NCBI GenBank assembly: GCA_014529385.2 | Contig: CM043950.1 | Location: 77,619,935-77,683,934 of the forward strand | Direction of reading: 5' to 3' | From: Adiantum capillus-veneris | Lineage: Eukaryota > Streptophyta > Polypodiopsida > Polypodiales > Pteridaceae | DNA length: 64,000 bases | Shown: piece by piece, positions 1 through 11,660 of the stretch | Numbering within the stretch: position 1 is the stretch's first letter | How the letters are laid out: each line of letters opens with the position of its first letter | Notes under the pieces: model-generated | Databases searched by the model: none | Seen by the model: only the letters and a program-made list of their open reading frames with translations | Told to the model about the DNA's origin: nothing | Translations under genes and position numbers: made by a program

Positions 1-1995
1 GAGGAGATCAGGGAAAACAAACAAGGAAAAATGTATATGGATAGAAACGGAACTCAGTATTTACAAGTTGAAAATCCTGGTGTGATAGACAAATGGGGGT
101 TAGAAGTAAATACCATAATTCTAGATATGGCAGCAAAAGAAGGACCACCTACTTTAGAATTCAAGGGATATGATTAAGTTGATCTGAAGCCTTTGAAACG
201 TCTTAGTATGGATAATCCTAGGATCGGAGTCTATTGCTGGGAGGATACGAATGTCAAAAATATTCTATGGACTTTGCATGCCAGATCAGGACAACTAACA
301 CCCATAAAGATCATCTATATCTTCAAGATCAAAGAAAAGGGATCAACAAATCTACCCACCTACATTTAGGGATTGCTATAACAATAATTTTGTTATGATG
401 ACACCTGGGGAGGTAGAAAAAACCAGATATAAAGGGTATTCCATAAGGGATTGGATATTTGTCCAAGGACGCAAAACTATTCCAAGAGATGAACACCGTG
501 AAAGGTCTTCTGAGAGTAAAAAGAAACCAAAAACCACCTCCTCATGATGAAGAAAACAAGGTGACACTAAGGCCAACAGTCCAGGGCTACATGAGTCAGT
601 ATTTTCAACATACTGGTTTGAAGGACTTGGAACAGGACCAACTGCCAGGAGACCGGGAGTTGAACAAAATAAACATGTCAGACAAGCTGATTTTCAAAAA
701 TGGGTCAGAAAAAACATTGAATCTGGGGATCCATATGACCACTTAGAAATCTTTAAACAAGTATTGAGAGCAAAACGCATATCTGAAGGGAAAGCTTAGA
801 CATGGCTTCAAAAAATTCCACCAAGGTCAATGATAGACTTGAATACATTAGCTCAAGGATTTGTAGCTGCTTGTTTCCAAATGGGGATCAAACACAATAC
901 GGTAGCTCAAATCTACAGCTTTAAACAGAAACAAGGTGAGTTTGTTAGGGATTGTGCAACTCGAATGAAGAAATACATTCCAAGATGCCTAGAGCTAGAG
1001 ATACATGCAGAAGAACGACTAGTATCATTGTTTTTAGAGGGATTTCTAAACAAAGAACTTTATGCTATATTGTATAGCAAGAAGCATACGACCCTAGAAG
1101 AGTGTGTGTCAGATGCTATTGATTAAGGAGACAATTGTGAGATTTTTAACAAAGAAGATATCCCTAAGGATAACCAAAGCGAGTAAATAGCATCCACCAA
1201 ACCAGCATAAGTAGGAACAGTTGCTGCAATACCACTTTCAGCCATAGAAGAGATGCTCAAGAGGATGAATGACATGATGAATAACATGAAAAAAGAACCT
1301 ATGAGGGGATCAAGGCAAGGTATACCTCAATAGGGATAACCAATAAGGCCGCAAAATTTGTGTACAATCGAGGGTAAATAGAGCAACCATGATACCAATG
1401 AATGCTATTACCGACCAAAATATGATGGGACTGTTCAATAAGTGTCTATGAGGCACCTATGATGGGACTGTTCAATAAGTGCCTATGAGGCTACAAGGAC
1501 AACTCATGTATAGATATCAGCCTAATATGGCCCCACCTCAAAGACCACTGATGAGTATGGAAAAACCTCAACCTGTGTTAGGTCAACAAACTCCATATCC
1601 GGGACATAATGCAGTGCTTGTAAAGTACACGCATCCAGAGGGAGTCATAGATGAACAAGCACTAGTGCCTATTACACCCTATGTTGAACCTAATCCATCT
1701 ATATAATGATAGAAGGAGATTGGTATAATTCACACCACGACCAATGGAAGAACTTGTGACTTATACTACACCAAAGCTTGCACCAATATACTATGTAGCT
1801 AATCAAGGTGTTAGGCCTCTAAAGGTAAGACCCATGATTAAGCTAAGAAATAGAAACTATCATAATTGTGATGCAGATGATCGTTGGAAGAATGAATGTC
1901 CAGAGCCTAACAAGAACCTCAAGCCAGTTAAATCTTATTATGTATAATGTTGCAAAAAGGGAGGACACTTCCCAAGGGATTGTCCTAAAACTCCT
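1..1995 (+). pseudogene. Ty3/gypsy family C gag relic, 5' part of a chimeric element
   Basis: Decayed capsid (gag) coding sequence of an LTR retrotransposon, which would package element RNA in cytoplasmic particles. Frames broken by stops can be followed from the window edge: an N-terminal stretch (about 1-430), a middle piece (459-800), then the best preserved part at 830-1126, which resembles the retrotransposon gag family PF03732 (helical text with FVRDCATRMKKYIPRCLELE and FLEGFLNKELY). A proline- and glutamine-rich linker follows at 1479-1706. At 1860-1985 there is a zinc-knuckle-like remnant reading CCKKGGHFPRDC, with the first Cys of the CCHC box lost behind a stop. The frame is cut at 1996 by a TTAA-flanked element and resumes at 3324. 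The family assignment is by motif memory, not by a search. Confidence 0.7.
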
Positions 1996-1999
1996 TTAA

Positions 2000-3319
2000 C
2001 ACTAGGTTGGTAACCTAACAGGACATAAAAGTGTCCTTTCAGGGTTTTGAAAAAAACCTCCAAAACCATAGTAGATCCACTCATTTTGTAAATCCTTTCA
2101 TGAGGTTATAGTTCAAGGCCTACTACACATGGAAAAAATAAGAAACTTGTAAAATTTCTCATCTTTTGGTCACACCAAGCCTCCAAAGTTGATGCACCAG
2201 TACATTTTCATCAAAACACTCATTTCTTACATTTTGTTGCATAAAAATAAGATTAGGGATTTTTGTAGGACTTGAGATAAATTCCCTAGTTAACTTCAAT
2301 GGGTTGGTGATTAGAACATATGATTGCTTCTCACTCACTATTTTTTGTTTTGCCAAAAGAAATAGGTACAAAAAAGTTGAATTTTTACCATTCTGCAAAC
2401 ATATCATCAAAGTTTCTATAGCCACGCTCAATACAAACAATATATGCATGTTTTCTTAGTTCCCTATTGTCCTTTAGGTTCATAAGGAGCCATGGAGCAT
2501 GTCAAAATAATAATACATCTCTTACCAAGGGGAATCTTGGGGACAAAGATGAAGTGCTAAATACAACAAACATGAAAAAATTGGGTTCAACATTATGAGT
2601 TGTAGAATCCCATAGAAACTATTCAATATCTAGCCAAATTTGATCCATATGGCTAGATATGGTTACTACCTACAAAATTCATGTAGTTGTCACAAGAAAC
2701 TAACAATATTGAAAAAGCTATACTTGATATACTAGAATGTTTCGTTTTTTTCTATAATTGAAAAAATCAACCATCGTTGTCTACTATGCAAAATAGGGTA
2801 TTAGGTGCCCCAAAACTCAAGGAATATTAGCTTTATGTTACAATATGCGACATAGAAAATCAAAACTGCATTTGGATATCATGAAAGCCACCAAAAAAAT
2901 CATAGAAGAGCTAAAATTGGCTGAAAAACAGGATTTGATAATTTTTGTAATTTGGTTATAACTTACAACTTTCACATTTATTTCTCCCTAGAAGCATCAG
3001 GACATGTTGAGGACTACTAAAGATAGTTCTCTAGCATTATAGACCTCACAAACATGAATTCTAGAGTGGTATAGTTGCAAAAAGTTGAAAAAAGCCAAAA
3101 AGAGGACCCATTTTTTCACACGGTTTAGGTTGTGAAATGTTGTGCAAGGACAAGGTTAAAGATGGAATTGATATTCCAAAAAAATGTCAAGTTTGTTTCA
3201 GCTCATGAGACAACTTTCTAGGCAGATAGCACCTCAAAATCCATTTTGAAACTCTTGACATAATTCAAGGAAAATGGTCACTTAACAGGACATAAAAGTG
3301 TCCCATTACCAACCTAGTG
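2000..3319. mobile_element. TTAA-flanked non-autonomous DNA element, copy 1 (1320 bp)
   Basis: The left end reads CACTAGGTTGGTAA and the right end is its exact reverse complement, a 14-bp terminal inverted repeat. The element sits between TTAA at 1996-1999 and TTAA at 3320-3323. Just inside each end lies the same directly repeated motif GGACATAAAAGTGTCC, which is itself a near-perfect palindrome. It interrupts the gag/protease text of the surrounding retroelement, whose reading resumes on the other side. A 96-codon open frame on the minus strand (2159-2449) recurs in sister copies but shows no sign of constraint. No transposase domain is visible, so it would need a transposase encoded elsewhere. 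TTAA duplication suggests a piggyBac- or Kolobok-type enzyme; this is inference. Confidence 0.85.
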
Positions 3320-3323
3320 TTAA

Positions 3324-4370
3324 ACAAGGGTAAAATAGTAGTGAACGTAGTCCAAGTGATACCTAGTAGCTCATATAAGAGCGAACCGATTATTCCAATC
3401 AAGATAATCACAAGAGCTCAGGCTAAGAAAAACAAACATAACTGCTCTAATGATTCAAAAAATATAGAAATTTCCTCTCAAAAGACGAAGAGAAGCAAAA
3501 TCAAAAGGTATGAGATGAGAAAATAGAAACAAAGGCCTGAAATCGAGGACAAAGAAAAAAAGCTATACCAGGAAAGAGTGAAAGAAACTGGAAGAAAAAT
3601 CAATGAAACCAATGTGAAATCTGGAGGATCAAGTTTGGTAGGCAAAATATTTGAGCCTATTAATGCAGCCTTCGAAGCTTACCAAGCAAGACTTAAAGCA
3701 GGCCAAAACATGGACAACAAATGAAAAAACTATCCTATTCGAGACATGGAAGGAGCTAAGCTTGAAGCTTACCAAAATTTGGTAAGAATCCTGCAAGAGA
3801 TGCTCAAAAAACAAAAACCCAATCTCGAAAGTATGGCAACACCTGAGGAGCTTATGGTAAGAGCCAATAAAGAAAAATCTGAAGTGGTGGTAGAATCCCA
3901 CCTTGAAACAGAAGATCGAGTTTTTATAATGCCAAACAATGAAGATGCCTTAGGCGGAATTCCATTCTTAGAAGAATACTCACGAGGACACTTATGAAAA
4001 AAATTAGAGAGATTAATGATGGGACCTTAACTCTGAAGTTAGCTCCTATAGACGAATTTTGGTTAGACAACCTACCTGCTGATATGGACATGGATGTACA
4101 ATCCTTGTGTGGGGATTGCAGATCTGAAGCTTCAGGAATGTCTAAACCATTGACCTTGAAAACATTACCCTCTTACTTGGGAGATAATTAAGATGAATCC
4201 ATAGTGTGTAGAACCATAGTGTGTACTTTAGGAGAACTCTTTAACTTATACCATATTTATGGAATGATCTACAAAAAACTATGGAGAAGGTCGAAATAAC
4301 AAGGCTAATCGCAAAAGAATTGGGAAAGTTAAAATAGGAACTGGATAACAAAGAGATTAAATCTGTTCTA
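3324..4370 (+). pseudogene. Family C gypsy linker between gag and protease
   Basis: Continuation of the family C polyprotein after the TTAA element. Short frames (3317-3526, 3746-3997 and 3994-4191) are rich in Lys, Glu and Gln and separated by stops. One piece reads ITRAQAKKNKHN, which resembles the basic linker upstream of protease in many plant gypsy elements. No catalytic motif is seen. It belongs with the protease that follows and has no independent function I can name. Confidence 0.5.
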
Positions 4371-4893
4371 ATGAATAGATTTAGAGATTAGTACGAAGGG
4401 GAAGAAGGAAACACAATCCTTTTGGTGAGATATAATGATACAGAAACCATGGCAATACTGGATAGTGGGGCAGGCATAGCCATAGCCATGAAAGCTGTAT
4501 GGGAATCCTGGGGACAACCAGCCATTAGAAAAACTCAAATGAAATTGCAATTGGCTGATGGACATATCAGAAGACCCTTAGGACTTCTTGAAAAAGCAAT
4601 AGTTAATTCCTGTGGGATTGAATATCAACACTGCTTTTGCCATAGTAGACTTTGGAAAGAAACTCAATTTTGAAATCATATTGGGAAGACCTTTCATGCA
4701 ACAAGTACAACTCATTCAAGATTGGGGAAACAATTACCTGTACTTGAAACAAGTGGGATCAATAACAAGAGTTAATCTAAAAGATTACACTTATAGAGAT
4801 GTCATGATAACACCCATACAAGAATTCGATACAGTCTCTTCAACTGAAATTAAGCTTCCATCTTGGTTAAACAAGGACACGAGCCTATTTTGA
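4371..4893 (+). pseudogene. Family C retropepsin-like protease relic
   Basis: Aspartic protease of the gypsy polyprotein, which would cut Gag-Pol into mature proteins. The active-site loop is visible as ILDSGAG (about codon 10 of the frame from 4422), followed by LADGHIRRPLG and, after a one-base frame change near 4610, by FEIILGRPFMQQ. The ILGRPF box is the usual C-terminal landmark of this fold. The frame change and the lack of continuity with gag show it is dead. The assignment rests on the DSGA loop and the LGRPF box at the right spacing. Confidence 0.7.
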
Positions 4894-5810
4894 TGTGTGG
4901 AGCCTCCGAAATTGGGTCCAGCTTAAAACGAGAAGAATGTATCTTAGAAAAGTATTGCACAAATGAAGCCTATGTAGTTGAACCCTTTCACGAGAATTTG
5001 TTTGAGCCATTTTGAGTGGACTCAAATTTTAGCGACAATATTGGATGTATGCGTAAATACATCTATGTATATTCAATTTTGCAATAAGGGTGGCTATGAT
5101 ATAATTCCCATCCAAATAATATCAACCCTTTGCATTGAAGAAAAAATTCAAGAGTCCAAGGACTTGATGAAATCTCAACAGGTCTTTTCAGACCTCTATT
5201 ATGATGCAATAGATGAGCTAGAAGAACATTCAGCTACCTCAGATGATTCGGGATCAAAAAAAGAACACGTGAGAGCTAAACTGCTCATGAAAGGAGGAGA
5301 GGAAAAGTTTTTTGACTTTCCAAACCAGAAAGCGAGAAGACAAAAATGGTATAGACAAAAAAGAGACTCTAAAAACGTGAAAGCTAGACCTATGTTATTA
5401 GTCTCTAGTAGAACACATTTTTTGATGCAGATAGATGCACATGATTGTGTCAAGGACAAAATCATTGGTTGGTATCCTTTAAACGAAGAACATGAAATGG
5501 TAAAAATAGTGAGGAAAATGAGAAAGGAAACTCAAGAAAAACCTAAAAACTAGGACAAGGATTCAACCATGACATGAGTTGAACGGAAAAAGAACTATCA
5601 AGAGTTGAAAAAAGTGCTACAGGAGATATATACGCTAGAAATGAAAATGACTGAAGACGATGGTAAATATGTAATGAGTGCTCTATCCCATTACAAGAAA
5701 TATACTCTCCAAGATCAAAAAATCATAATCGAACAACCTGTCAGGGAACTACGAAAATGGGGGGAGTCCTACAAGGGGCCTGAAAACGTAAAAAAGATAG
5801 ATCTGAGCTT
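4894..5810 (+). pseudogene. Family C protease-RT linker relic
   Basis: A 191-codon frame (4978-5553) and a 70-codon frame (5605-5817) separated by stops. The product is charged (many Lys/Glu) and has no motif I recognise. Its position between protease and reverse transcriptase, and a second diverged copy on the minus strand at 48406-48863 (shared text DYVKDKIMG versus DCVKDKIIG, and a shared SHYRKYALQD-like stretch), show that it is a regular part of family C and not a separate gene. A function beyond being a pol spacer cannot be given. Confidence 0.55.
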
Positions 5811-6189
5811 TTGTTAATCTTACTGAGAAAATACCAAGACATCTTTACTTGGTCATATAAGGATCTCAAGGGTGTTGATCCAAAAATCTGTCAACATACT
5901 ATGCCCATGAGACACAACGCAAAACCAAATAGACAAAGGCCATACACATATAATGAAAATTTTCCAGGAAGATCAAAGAAGAGATTGAAAATGTAAAGGA
6001 GGCCAAATTCATTTATGAAATTGAACACACAGATTGGGTTTCTCCAATTGTGGTAGTACCCAAAAAAAAAGGAAAATTATGAGTGTGTGTCAATCTCAAG
6101 AAAATGAATGCAGCTACCATTAGAGACAACTTTCCTCTTCCAATCACTGAGCATGTTTTAGAACGAGTTGTAGGAAAAGAAGTCTATGA
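5811..6189 (+). pseudogene. Family C reverse transcriptase, N-terminal fragment only
   Basis: The start of a gypsy reverse transcriptase. The sequence reads KYQDIFTWSYKDLKGVDP, then a proline-containing RRPY-like box, then SPIVVVPKKKGK and VCVNLKKMNAAT..DNFPLP, the conserved N-terminal fingers of Ty3/gypsy RT. It stops before the catalytic Y/FxDD box: at about 6190 the sequence changes to family A integrase text. The enzyme therefore lacks its palm active site, RNase H and family C integrase. Frame breaks occur at 5996 and 6080. A chimeric join or a large internal deletion between related elements explains the structure. Confidence 0.75.
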
Positions 6190-7600
6190 TACATAATGTC
6201 AGTACTTGCTTTGGGGAAGAAAGAGGAACCATTCACCTTGCAGGATGGTTATCTCCTCCACGAAAAAAGGCTATGTGTTACCCATTCCCTTCTTGATAAA
6301 GTTATGTATGAGTCCCATACTCCTCCCTATGCAGGGCATAGAGGTATTCAACCTACTCTTCGAGGAGTAGAGACGTATTTCTATTATACTGCCATGAAAG
6401 TGGACATACAAGAGTATGTTTCAAAATGCGTAGTATGTCAAAAGACCAAATATGATAGAGGGAAGCAACCTAGATTACTCCAGCCATTGCCTATCCCAAA
6501 TTCACCATGGGAGAGTATATCCATGGATTTCATCTTTGGACTACGCAAGTCTATCCATGCGAATAGGGGAACATGGACAATAGTCGATAGGTTTAGCAAA
6601 CAAGCACATTTTATTCCTATCAAAAAGACTATTAAGGCACACTAAATGGAAACTCTCTTCATATCACAAATTTTCAAACACCATGGATTACCCACATTCA
6701 TTGTGTCAGATAGAGATCCTAGCATGAACATTAATTTTTAGAAAGGTCTCTTTAAAAATCTAGGAACAAGATTAAACTTCTCTTCAGCCTATCACCCACA
6801 AATGGATGGCCAAAGTGAGATAGCCAATCTTACGATACTCGATCTACTAAAGAATTATGTTACAGATTTAGATCAAAGCTTACAATGGGAAAATTACTTA
6901 CCACTTGTGGAGTATGCTTAAAATAATAGTGTACATACTTCTACAGCAAAGGCACCTTTTGAGATCATTGAGGGAAGACCTAAAAGTCCCTTGCTACTCA
7001 AAGTACATGGGAAGATCTTCGCCGCCGATGAGTATAGCCGTGACCTACAAGAATCTTTTCAAAAGATTAAGGAGGCTATATCCATCTCTCAACAAGGGAA
7101 AAAAGTTGTTGGGTTGATAAGAACAGAAGGTCCTTAACGTTCAAAGAAAATGATTGGGTCTTACTCAAGTTTCCTAAGGCTCGATTAAGGCAAACCACGG
7201 GCAAAAATCCTACGGGACCATCAAAAGTATTATGCTAAACTAGCAAAAAGATACTATGGTCCTTTCCAAATCCTAGAGCCTATCAATGAGATAAATTATC
7301 AACTCAAGTTGCCCAACCATTGGCTCATACACAATTCCTTTCATGTAAGCCTACTTAAGCCCTACAAAGGAGAGCCACCAAGTGAACCAATTATTGAAGA
7401 CCCTCCCGAAGTTGAGGACCAAGAAGAGGTACTACAACCCAAAGCTATCCTTTAGCATGAAGACAAGGTACTAAGACATGGTAAGATTATCCGATGGTAT
7501 CTTATTAAATTCAAAAATTATCCTTTTGAAGATGCTAGATGGATGCAAGGAATATAGGTTAATGATACTATGAACCTTGTCAATGCTTACAATGCTACAT
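6190..7600 (+). pseudogene. Family A integrase with C-terminal chromodomain, relic
   Basis: Integrase of a chromodomain-bearing Ty3/gypsy element, which would insert the cDNA copy into nuclear DNA. In order: an HHCC zinc-binding region (PPYAGHRGIQPTL, then CVVCQKTK near 6430), core motifs SISMDFIFGL, IVSDRDP and HPQMDGQSEIANL that carry the D, D and E positions, the [18 protein letters not shown] box at 7320-7365, and a chromodomain-like tail HEDKVLRHGKIIRWYLIKFK followed by NYPFEDARWM (7455-7550). Stops at 6643, 6739, 6919, 7454 and elsewhere make it non-functional. It is closely related to the copies at 36418-44870 and 55926-57455. Confidence 0.85.
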
Positions 7601-7966
7601 TAGAGTAGGAAAATGTACAAATTTATTTTAAATGACTCATGTTCTTGTTTAATAAGACTAACTCTCTTTTTATTGTACACAAATGTAAATAGTATGCATG
7701 CTTAGAATCATGTTTGTGACGACGAGGTCTCTCAAACACGAAGTAGAAATTGTCACTCTACTTTGGCAGCATGAAATGGACTAAAGAGTAGTCATGCTTG
7801 CAACAGCTATGTCTCCCAAGCACCAAATCGATTAGTCATCCATCTTGGAAAGATGTTGTAGGGTAAAAAGGGATCCTCTACCCGCTAAGTAAAATTGACT
7901 AATGACTACGACTTTATCTCTTCTACCTCATAGTCGAGGACGACTATGATTTCAAGAGAGAGGTAA
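7601..7966 (+). other. Untranslated tail and polypurine tract before the 3' LTR
   Basis: Non-coding 3' tail of the family A part, alignable with 44870-45228 in the second copy. It ends in a purine-rich run, TTCAAGAGAGAGGTAA (7951-7966), directly before the LTR start TGTCATCAAATC. This is where a polypurine tract should lie. Confidence 0.6.
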
Positions 7967-8201
7967 TGTCATCAAATCTAATATCTAACCAACCCAAATG
8001 ATTTTCTTATATAAATTGATCACTTGATGTGGGATAATAAAAGGGAACAAGGGTTAAGATATAGATGTGCTTATAGATCTATTTCAGCACGGGGCCAATG
8101 GTGGTAAAGGAGCCCAAATGAGAAAAGGTCTATCAAAGAGCAAGGTTAACCAATGGAGAAAAAGACCTTAGGGTTTTCTTCATTCAAGACTCCAAAGTTA
8201 A
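7967..8201 (+). repeat. Family A 3' LTR, left part
   Basis: Starts with TGTCATCAAATC and matches the start of the LTR at 45229 (and at 28578, where the first bases are mutated). It shares landmarks such as GATGTGGGATAATA and AACACGGGGCC-like text. It is interrupted at 8198-8201 (TTAA) by a TTAA-flanked element. After the element the match to the family A LTR quickly fades, so the remainder is either a diverged LTR subfamily or lost. Confidence 0.65.
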
Positions 8202-9521
8202 CACTAGGTTGGTAATGGGACACTTTTATGTCCTGTTAAGTGACCATTTTCCTTGAATTATGTCAAGAGTTTCAAAATGGATTTTGAGGTGCTGTCTGTC
8301 TAGAAAGCTGTCCCATGAGCTGAAAAAAACTTGACATTTTTTTGGAATATCAATTCCATCTTTAACCTTGTCCTTGCACAACATTTCACAACTAAAGTGT
8401 GTGAAAAAACGGGTCCTGTTTTTGGCTTTTTTCAACTTTTTGCAACTATACCACTCTAGAATTCATGTTTGTCAGGTCTATAATGCTAGAGAACTATCTT
8501 TAATAGTCCTCAACATGTCTTGATGCTTCTAGGGAGAAATAAATGTTAAAGTTGTAAGTTATGACCAAATTACAAAAATTATCAAATCCTGTTTTTTAGC
8601 CAATTTTAGCTCTTCTATGATTTTTTTGGTGGCTTTCATGATATCCAAATGCAGTTTTTCTTTTTTATGACGCATATTGTAACATAAAGCTAATATTCCT
8701 TGAGTTTTTGGGCACCTAATACCCTATTTTGCATAATAGCCAACGATGGTTGATTTTTTCAATTATAGAAGAAAACAAAACATTCTAGTATATCAAGTAT
8801 AGCTTTTTCAATATTGTTAGTTTGTTGTGACAACTACATGCATTTTGTAGGTAGTAAACATATCTAGTCATAAGGATCAAATTTGGCTAGATATTGAATA
8901 GTTTCTATGGGATTCAACAACTCATAATGTTGAACCCAGTTTTTTCATGTTTGCTGTATTTAGTACTTCATCTTTGTCCCCAAGATTCCCCTTGGTAAGA
9001 GATGTATTATTATTTTGACATGATCCATGGCTCCTTATGAACCTAAAGGACAATAGGGAACTAAGAAAACATGCATATATTGTTTGTATTGAGCGTGGCT
9101 ATAGAAACTTTGATGATAGGTTTGCAGAATGGTAAAAATTCAACTTTTTTGTACCTATTTATTTTGGCAAAACAAAAAATAGTAAGTGAGAAGCAATCAT
9201 ATGTTCTGATCACCAACCCATTGAAGTTAACTAGGGAATTTATCTCAAGTCCTACAAAAATCTCTAATCTTATTTTTATGCAACAAAACTTAAGAAATGA
9301 CTGTTTTGATGAAAATGTACTAGTCCATCAACTTTGGAGGCTTGGTGTGACCAAAAGATGAGAAATTTTACAAGTTTCTTATTTTTTCCATGTGTAGTAG
9401 GCCTTGAACTATAACCTCATGAAAGGATTTTACAAAATGAGTGGATCTACTATGGTTTTGGAGGTTTTTTTCAAAACCCTAAAAGAACACTTTTATGTCC
9501 TGTTAGGTTACCAACCTAGTG
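8202..9521. mobile_element. TTAA-flanked non-autonomous DNA element, copy 2 (1320 bp, inverted)
   Basis: The same family as 2000-3319, in the opposite orientation and the same length. The ends are CACTAGGTTGGTAA and its reverse complement, flanked by TTAA at 8198-8201 and 9522-9525. The subterminal GGACATAAAAGTGTCC motif appears at both ends (as its reverse complement here). The 96-codon frame recurs on the plus strand at 9071-9361. It is inserted in the family A LTR. Confidence 0.85.
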
Positions 9522-9525
9522 TTAA

Positions 9526-9850
9526 GTGTTAAAAGCCTCAAGAAATAATCTTTAATTTTTACTCTTTAGTCACTAAGGTCCAATCAGGCAAGGGGACAAC
9601 TTGCATAAGCTAGGGCTGTGCTTAAGCAGGGGGACTACCTGCTTACCAAGATCAAATATTTTGCTACAAAGAGGGTGGCAAGACCTACAAAGGAGGGCTG
9701 TGTGTAGTAAGTATGCACCTCACCAAGGACCCATACTCTTATGAAAGGAAAGGGGCCACATGTCAAGTGTAGAGGCACATTGCCCAAGTAGGCAAGGGTG
9801 AAGATTGCTTAAGCAAGGTGGGTGCTAGCTTAAGGGATGCTTCACCAAAA
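9526..9850 (+). repeat. Diverged LTR-like sequence
   Basis: Non-coding sequence with words shared with the family A LTR interior (AAGCTAGG...GTGCTTAAG, CACATGTCAAG, CTACAAAG), but too diverged to align by eye. It lies between the LTR piece at 7967-8201 and the family D relic, so it is probably the LTR of an older subfamily. Boundaries are uncertain. Confidence 0.35.
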
Positions 9851-10750
9851 GAAAAGCAAGATAAAGAAAAGATCAATGAAAAAAGCGCATCCTAGAAGCT
9901 ACAATTAGATATTGAAGATGCTACAATTTTAAAGAAAGTTTTAGAGGAAAGGATCTCAAATAGCAAGGTTGAGTTTACATTGGGATAACTCCTCGATATT
10001 CCAAACAAGATTTCCACAAGGAAATCATTGACATCATAGGAAGAAAACGACAAGCCACTTTAATGGAATCTATCCAATTGAAGACTCAAAGGAGTACTTC
10101 AAAGGTGCATGCAATACAACTACATCAAAATGATGAATATGAGAATGCTATTGTATTCTACTAATCTTTGGGCGCAAAAACAAGGCATGTTAAGTTTAAA
10201 GATGAAGATGAAGAGGAAGCCATTCATAAGAGCCACTACTATATAACTCTGGGAAATGGCTACAATAGAAACCTTGGCTAAGGTTGGAGATCTTAAGGAT
10301 CCTTATGTGGCCTTGATAGAACATGTTTTGGAGATTAACAACATGTCCAAGAGTCTCTATATGAAGGGATGTGGCCAATTGTTATTGGTCATGAGTGGAT
10401 GATTCAAGCTGCAAACAACTTACCCGAGGATCTCTATGATGCTTGTCCAGATGTTAATATAGCCATAGGGGATGTGAAAGATGAGAAAAAATTCTTTGTT
10501 CAGGAGATGTCAAGATATCATTTAATTTTTGGAAAACCATTCATCACCAGAGTGTGAATGGAGACAAAAGTAATGGATGATGGCTTTGCCTATGCTAGGG
10601 TCAAAATCAAAGAGGGAAAACAAGCTGGTCAATTCTTGATAGTTTGTGTTGACCATGAAAGAAACCATGACAGCTTAAGAGACCAATACCTACCAAAACC
10701 AAGCAAGGCGTTTTGAGACCAAAGGGAGGTGAGGAGATTTGTCCAAGTAC
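9851..10750 (+). pseudogene. Family D gypsy relic: protease-proximal region
   Basis: Degraded retroelement coding sequence. The clearest frame is 10369-10557, reading HEWMIQAANN, then CPDVNIAIGDV and LIFGKPFITRV. The last matches the LG(Q/K)PF(I/M) box near the C-terminus of gypsy retropepsins. The text continues after a stop as METKVMDDGFAYARVK and VCVDHERNHDSLRD. The catalytic Asp-Ser/Thr-Gly loop is not recognisable. The RT at 11680 and integrase at 13040, in the expected order downstream, support a gypsy origin. Confidence 0.6.
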
Positions 10751-11660
10751 CATTGTAACGTGGGAGTGCAGTGGTACATGAAGAAAAATGTTATCACATG
10801 ATCCAAAGGGGGACAACTTTTTCTATAGGTGCCCTAGAAGCAGAGGATAGATAAGTATCTTTTATAATGATTTGATATTAAAAGATAGAAAGAAGAACAT
10901 GTAAATAGTGTACAACAAAAATAGAAAAAACATGATTTGACATAGGAAGATAAGTACGTTTTAGGTGTTTTTGAAGAGGTTTCTTTTGTAGATACTATGA
11001 GTGATCTCAATGCTATAACAGGTTATAGTTTTCAATGTGAAAATGACATGGTAAGAGTAGCTTCTATGGACATGTATAGAATCATCAAATCTCTCAAAGA
11101 TAAGAAGCTCTTTAACAAACAAAAGATCTAAAAGTGCAAGTGGAGACAAAGTACAAGACTGTAGCAAAGGGGGTGAAATCATTGGTACTTCCTTTGCCTA
11201 TAGATTTCCATGAAAATATGGAGCAAGCTTATTTGCAACCTAGTCTCCAAGATCCAAAAAGAATTGGGCACAAGGTTATGAAAGAGTCATTGAAGATGTT
11301 GAAAGTTTTGAAATCAATGACTCCATGACATAAGTTCAAACAAAATGATTTGAATAGATGCTTTCTAAACATGGAAAATCTCTTGCATTTGAGCCACATG
11401 AGATAAGGGTGTGTAGATCCTTCTATAGTTGAACCAATGGCAATATTCATTGTACCTCATGTACCTTAAAAACTACTACCAATTCCAGTTCCAAAAGTAC
11501 CCTTGCCGAAGCTTAGAGAATTACTAAATAAAAAAGATAAAGATGGAGATCTTGGAGCCTTTGCATGCTCCCTACTCAACTAGAAATACATAGTACCAAA
11601 GAAAATGGATCTCTACACTTTATTCAAGACATGCAACCTATTACAAGGTCACAATCAAGA
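10751..11660 (+). pseudogene. Family D gypsy relic: linker before RT
   Basis: Between the protease-like and RT-like parts. Only short frames interrupted by stops are present (for example 11134-11328). No motif is recognised. It is kept as part of the family D relic because of its position. Confidence 0.35.

Noticed and set aside
2000-3319. TTAA elements as members of the CACTA superfamily because the ends read CACTAG
   Set aside because: CACTA elements make 3-bp duplications, whereas here every copy has TTAA on both sides and the empty site has one TTAA. The subterminal structure also differs from the real CACTA element at 14522.
2159-9361. A 96-codon frame conserved in three TTAA elements (2159-2449, 9071-9361, 30581-30871) as a small gene
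   Set aside because: Nearly all differences between copies change the amino acid (Cys/Gly, Leu/Ile, Pro/Ser, Val/Leu, Glu/Asp), the older copy 4 has it broken in that frame, and no domain is visible. Recent shared descent explains the open frame.
10607-11182. Minus-strand frames in the family D region
   Set aside because: The plus strand carries the ordered protease, RT and integrase text, and the minus frames have no motif.
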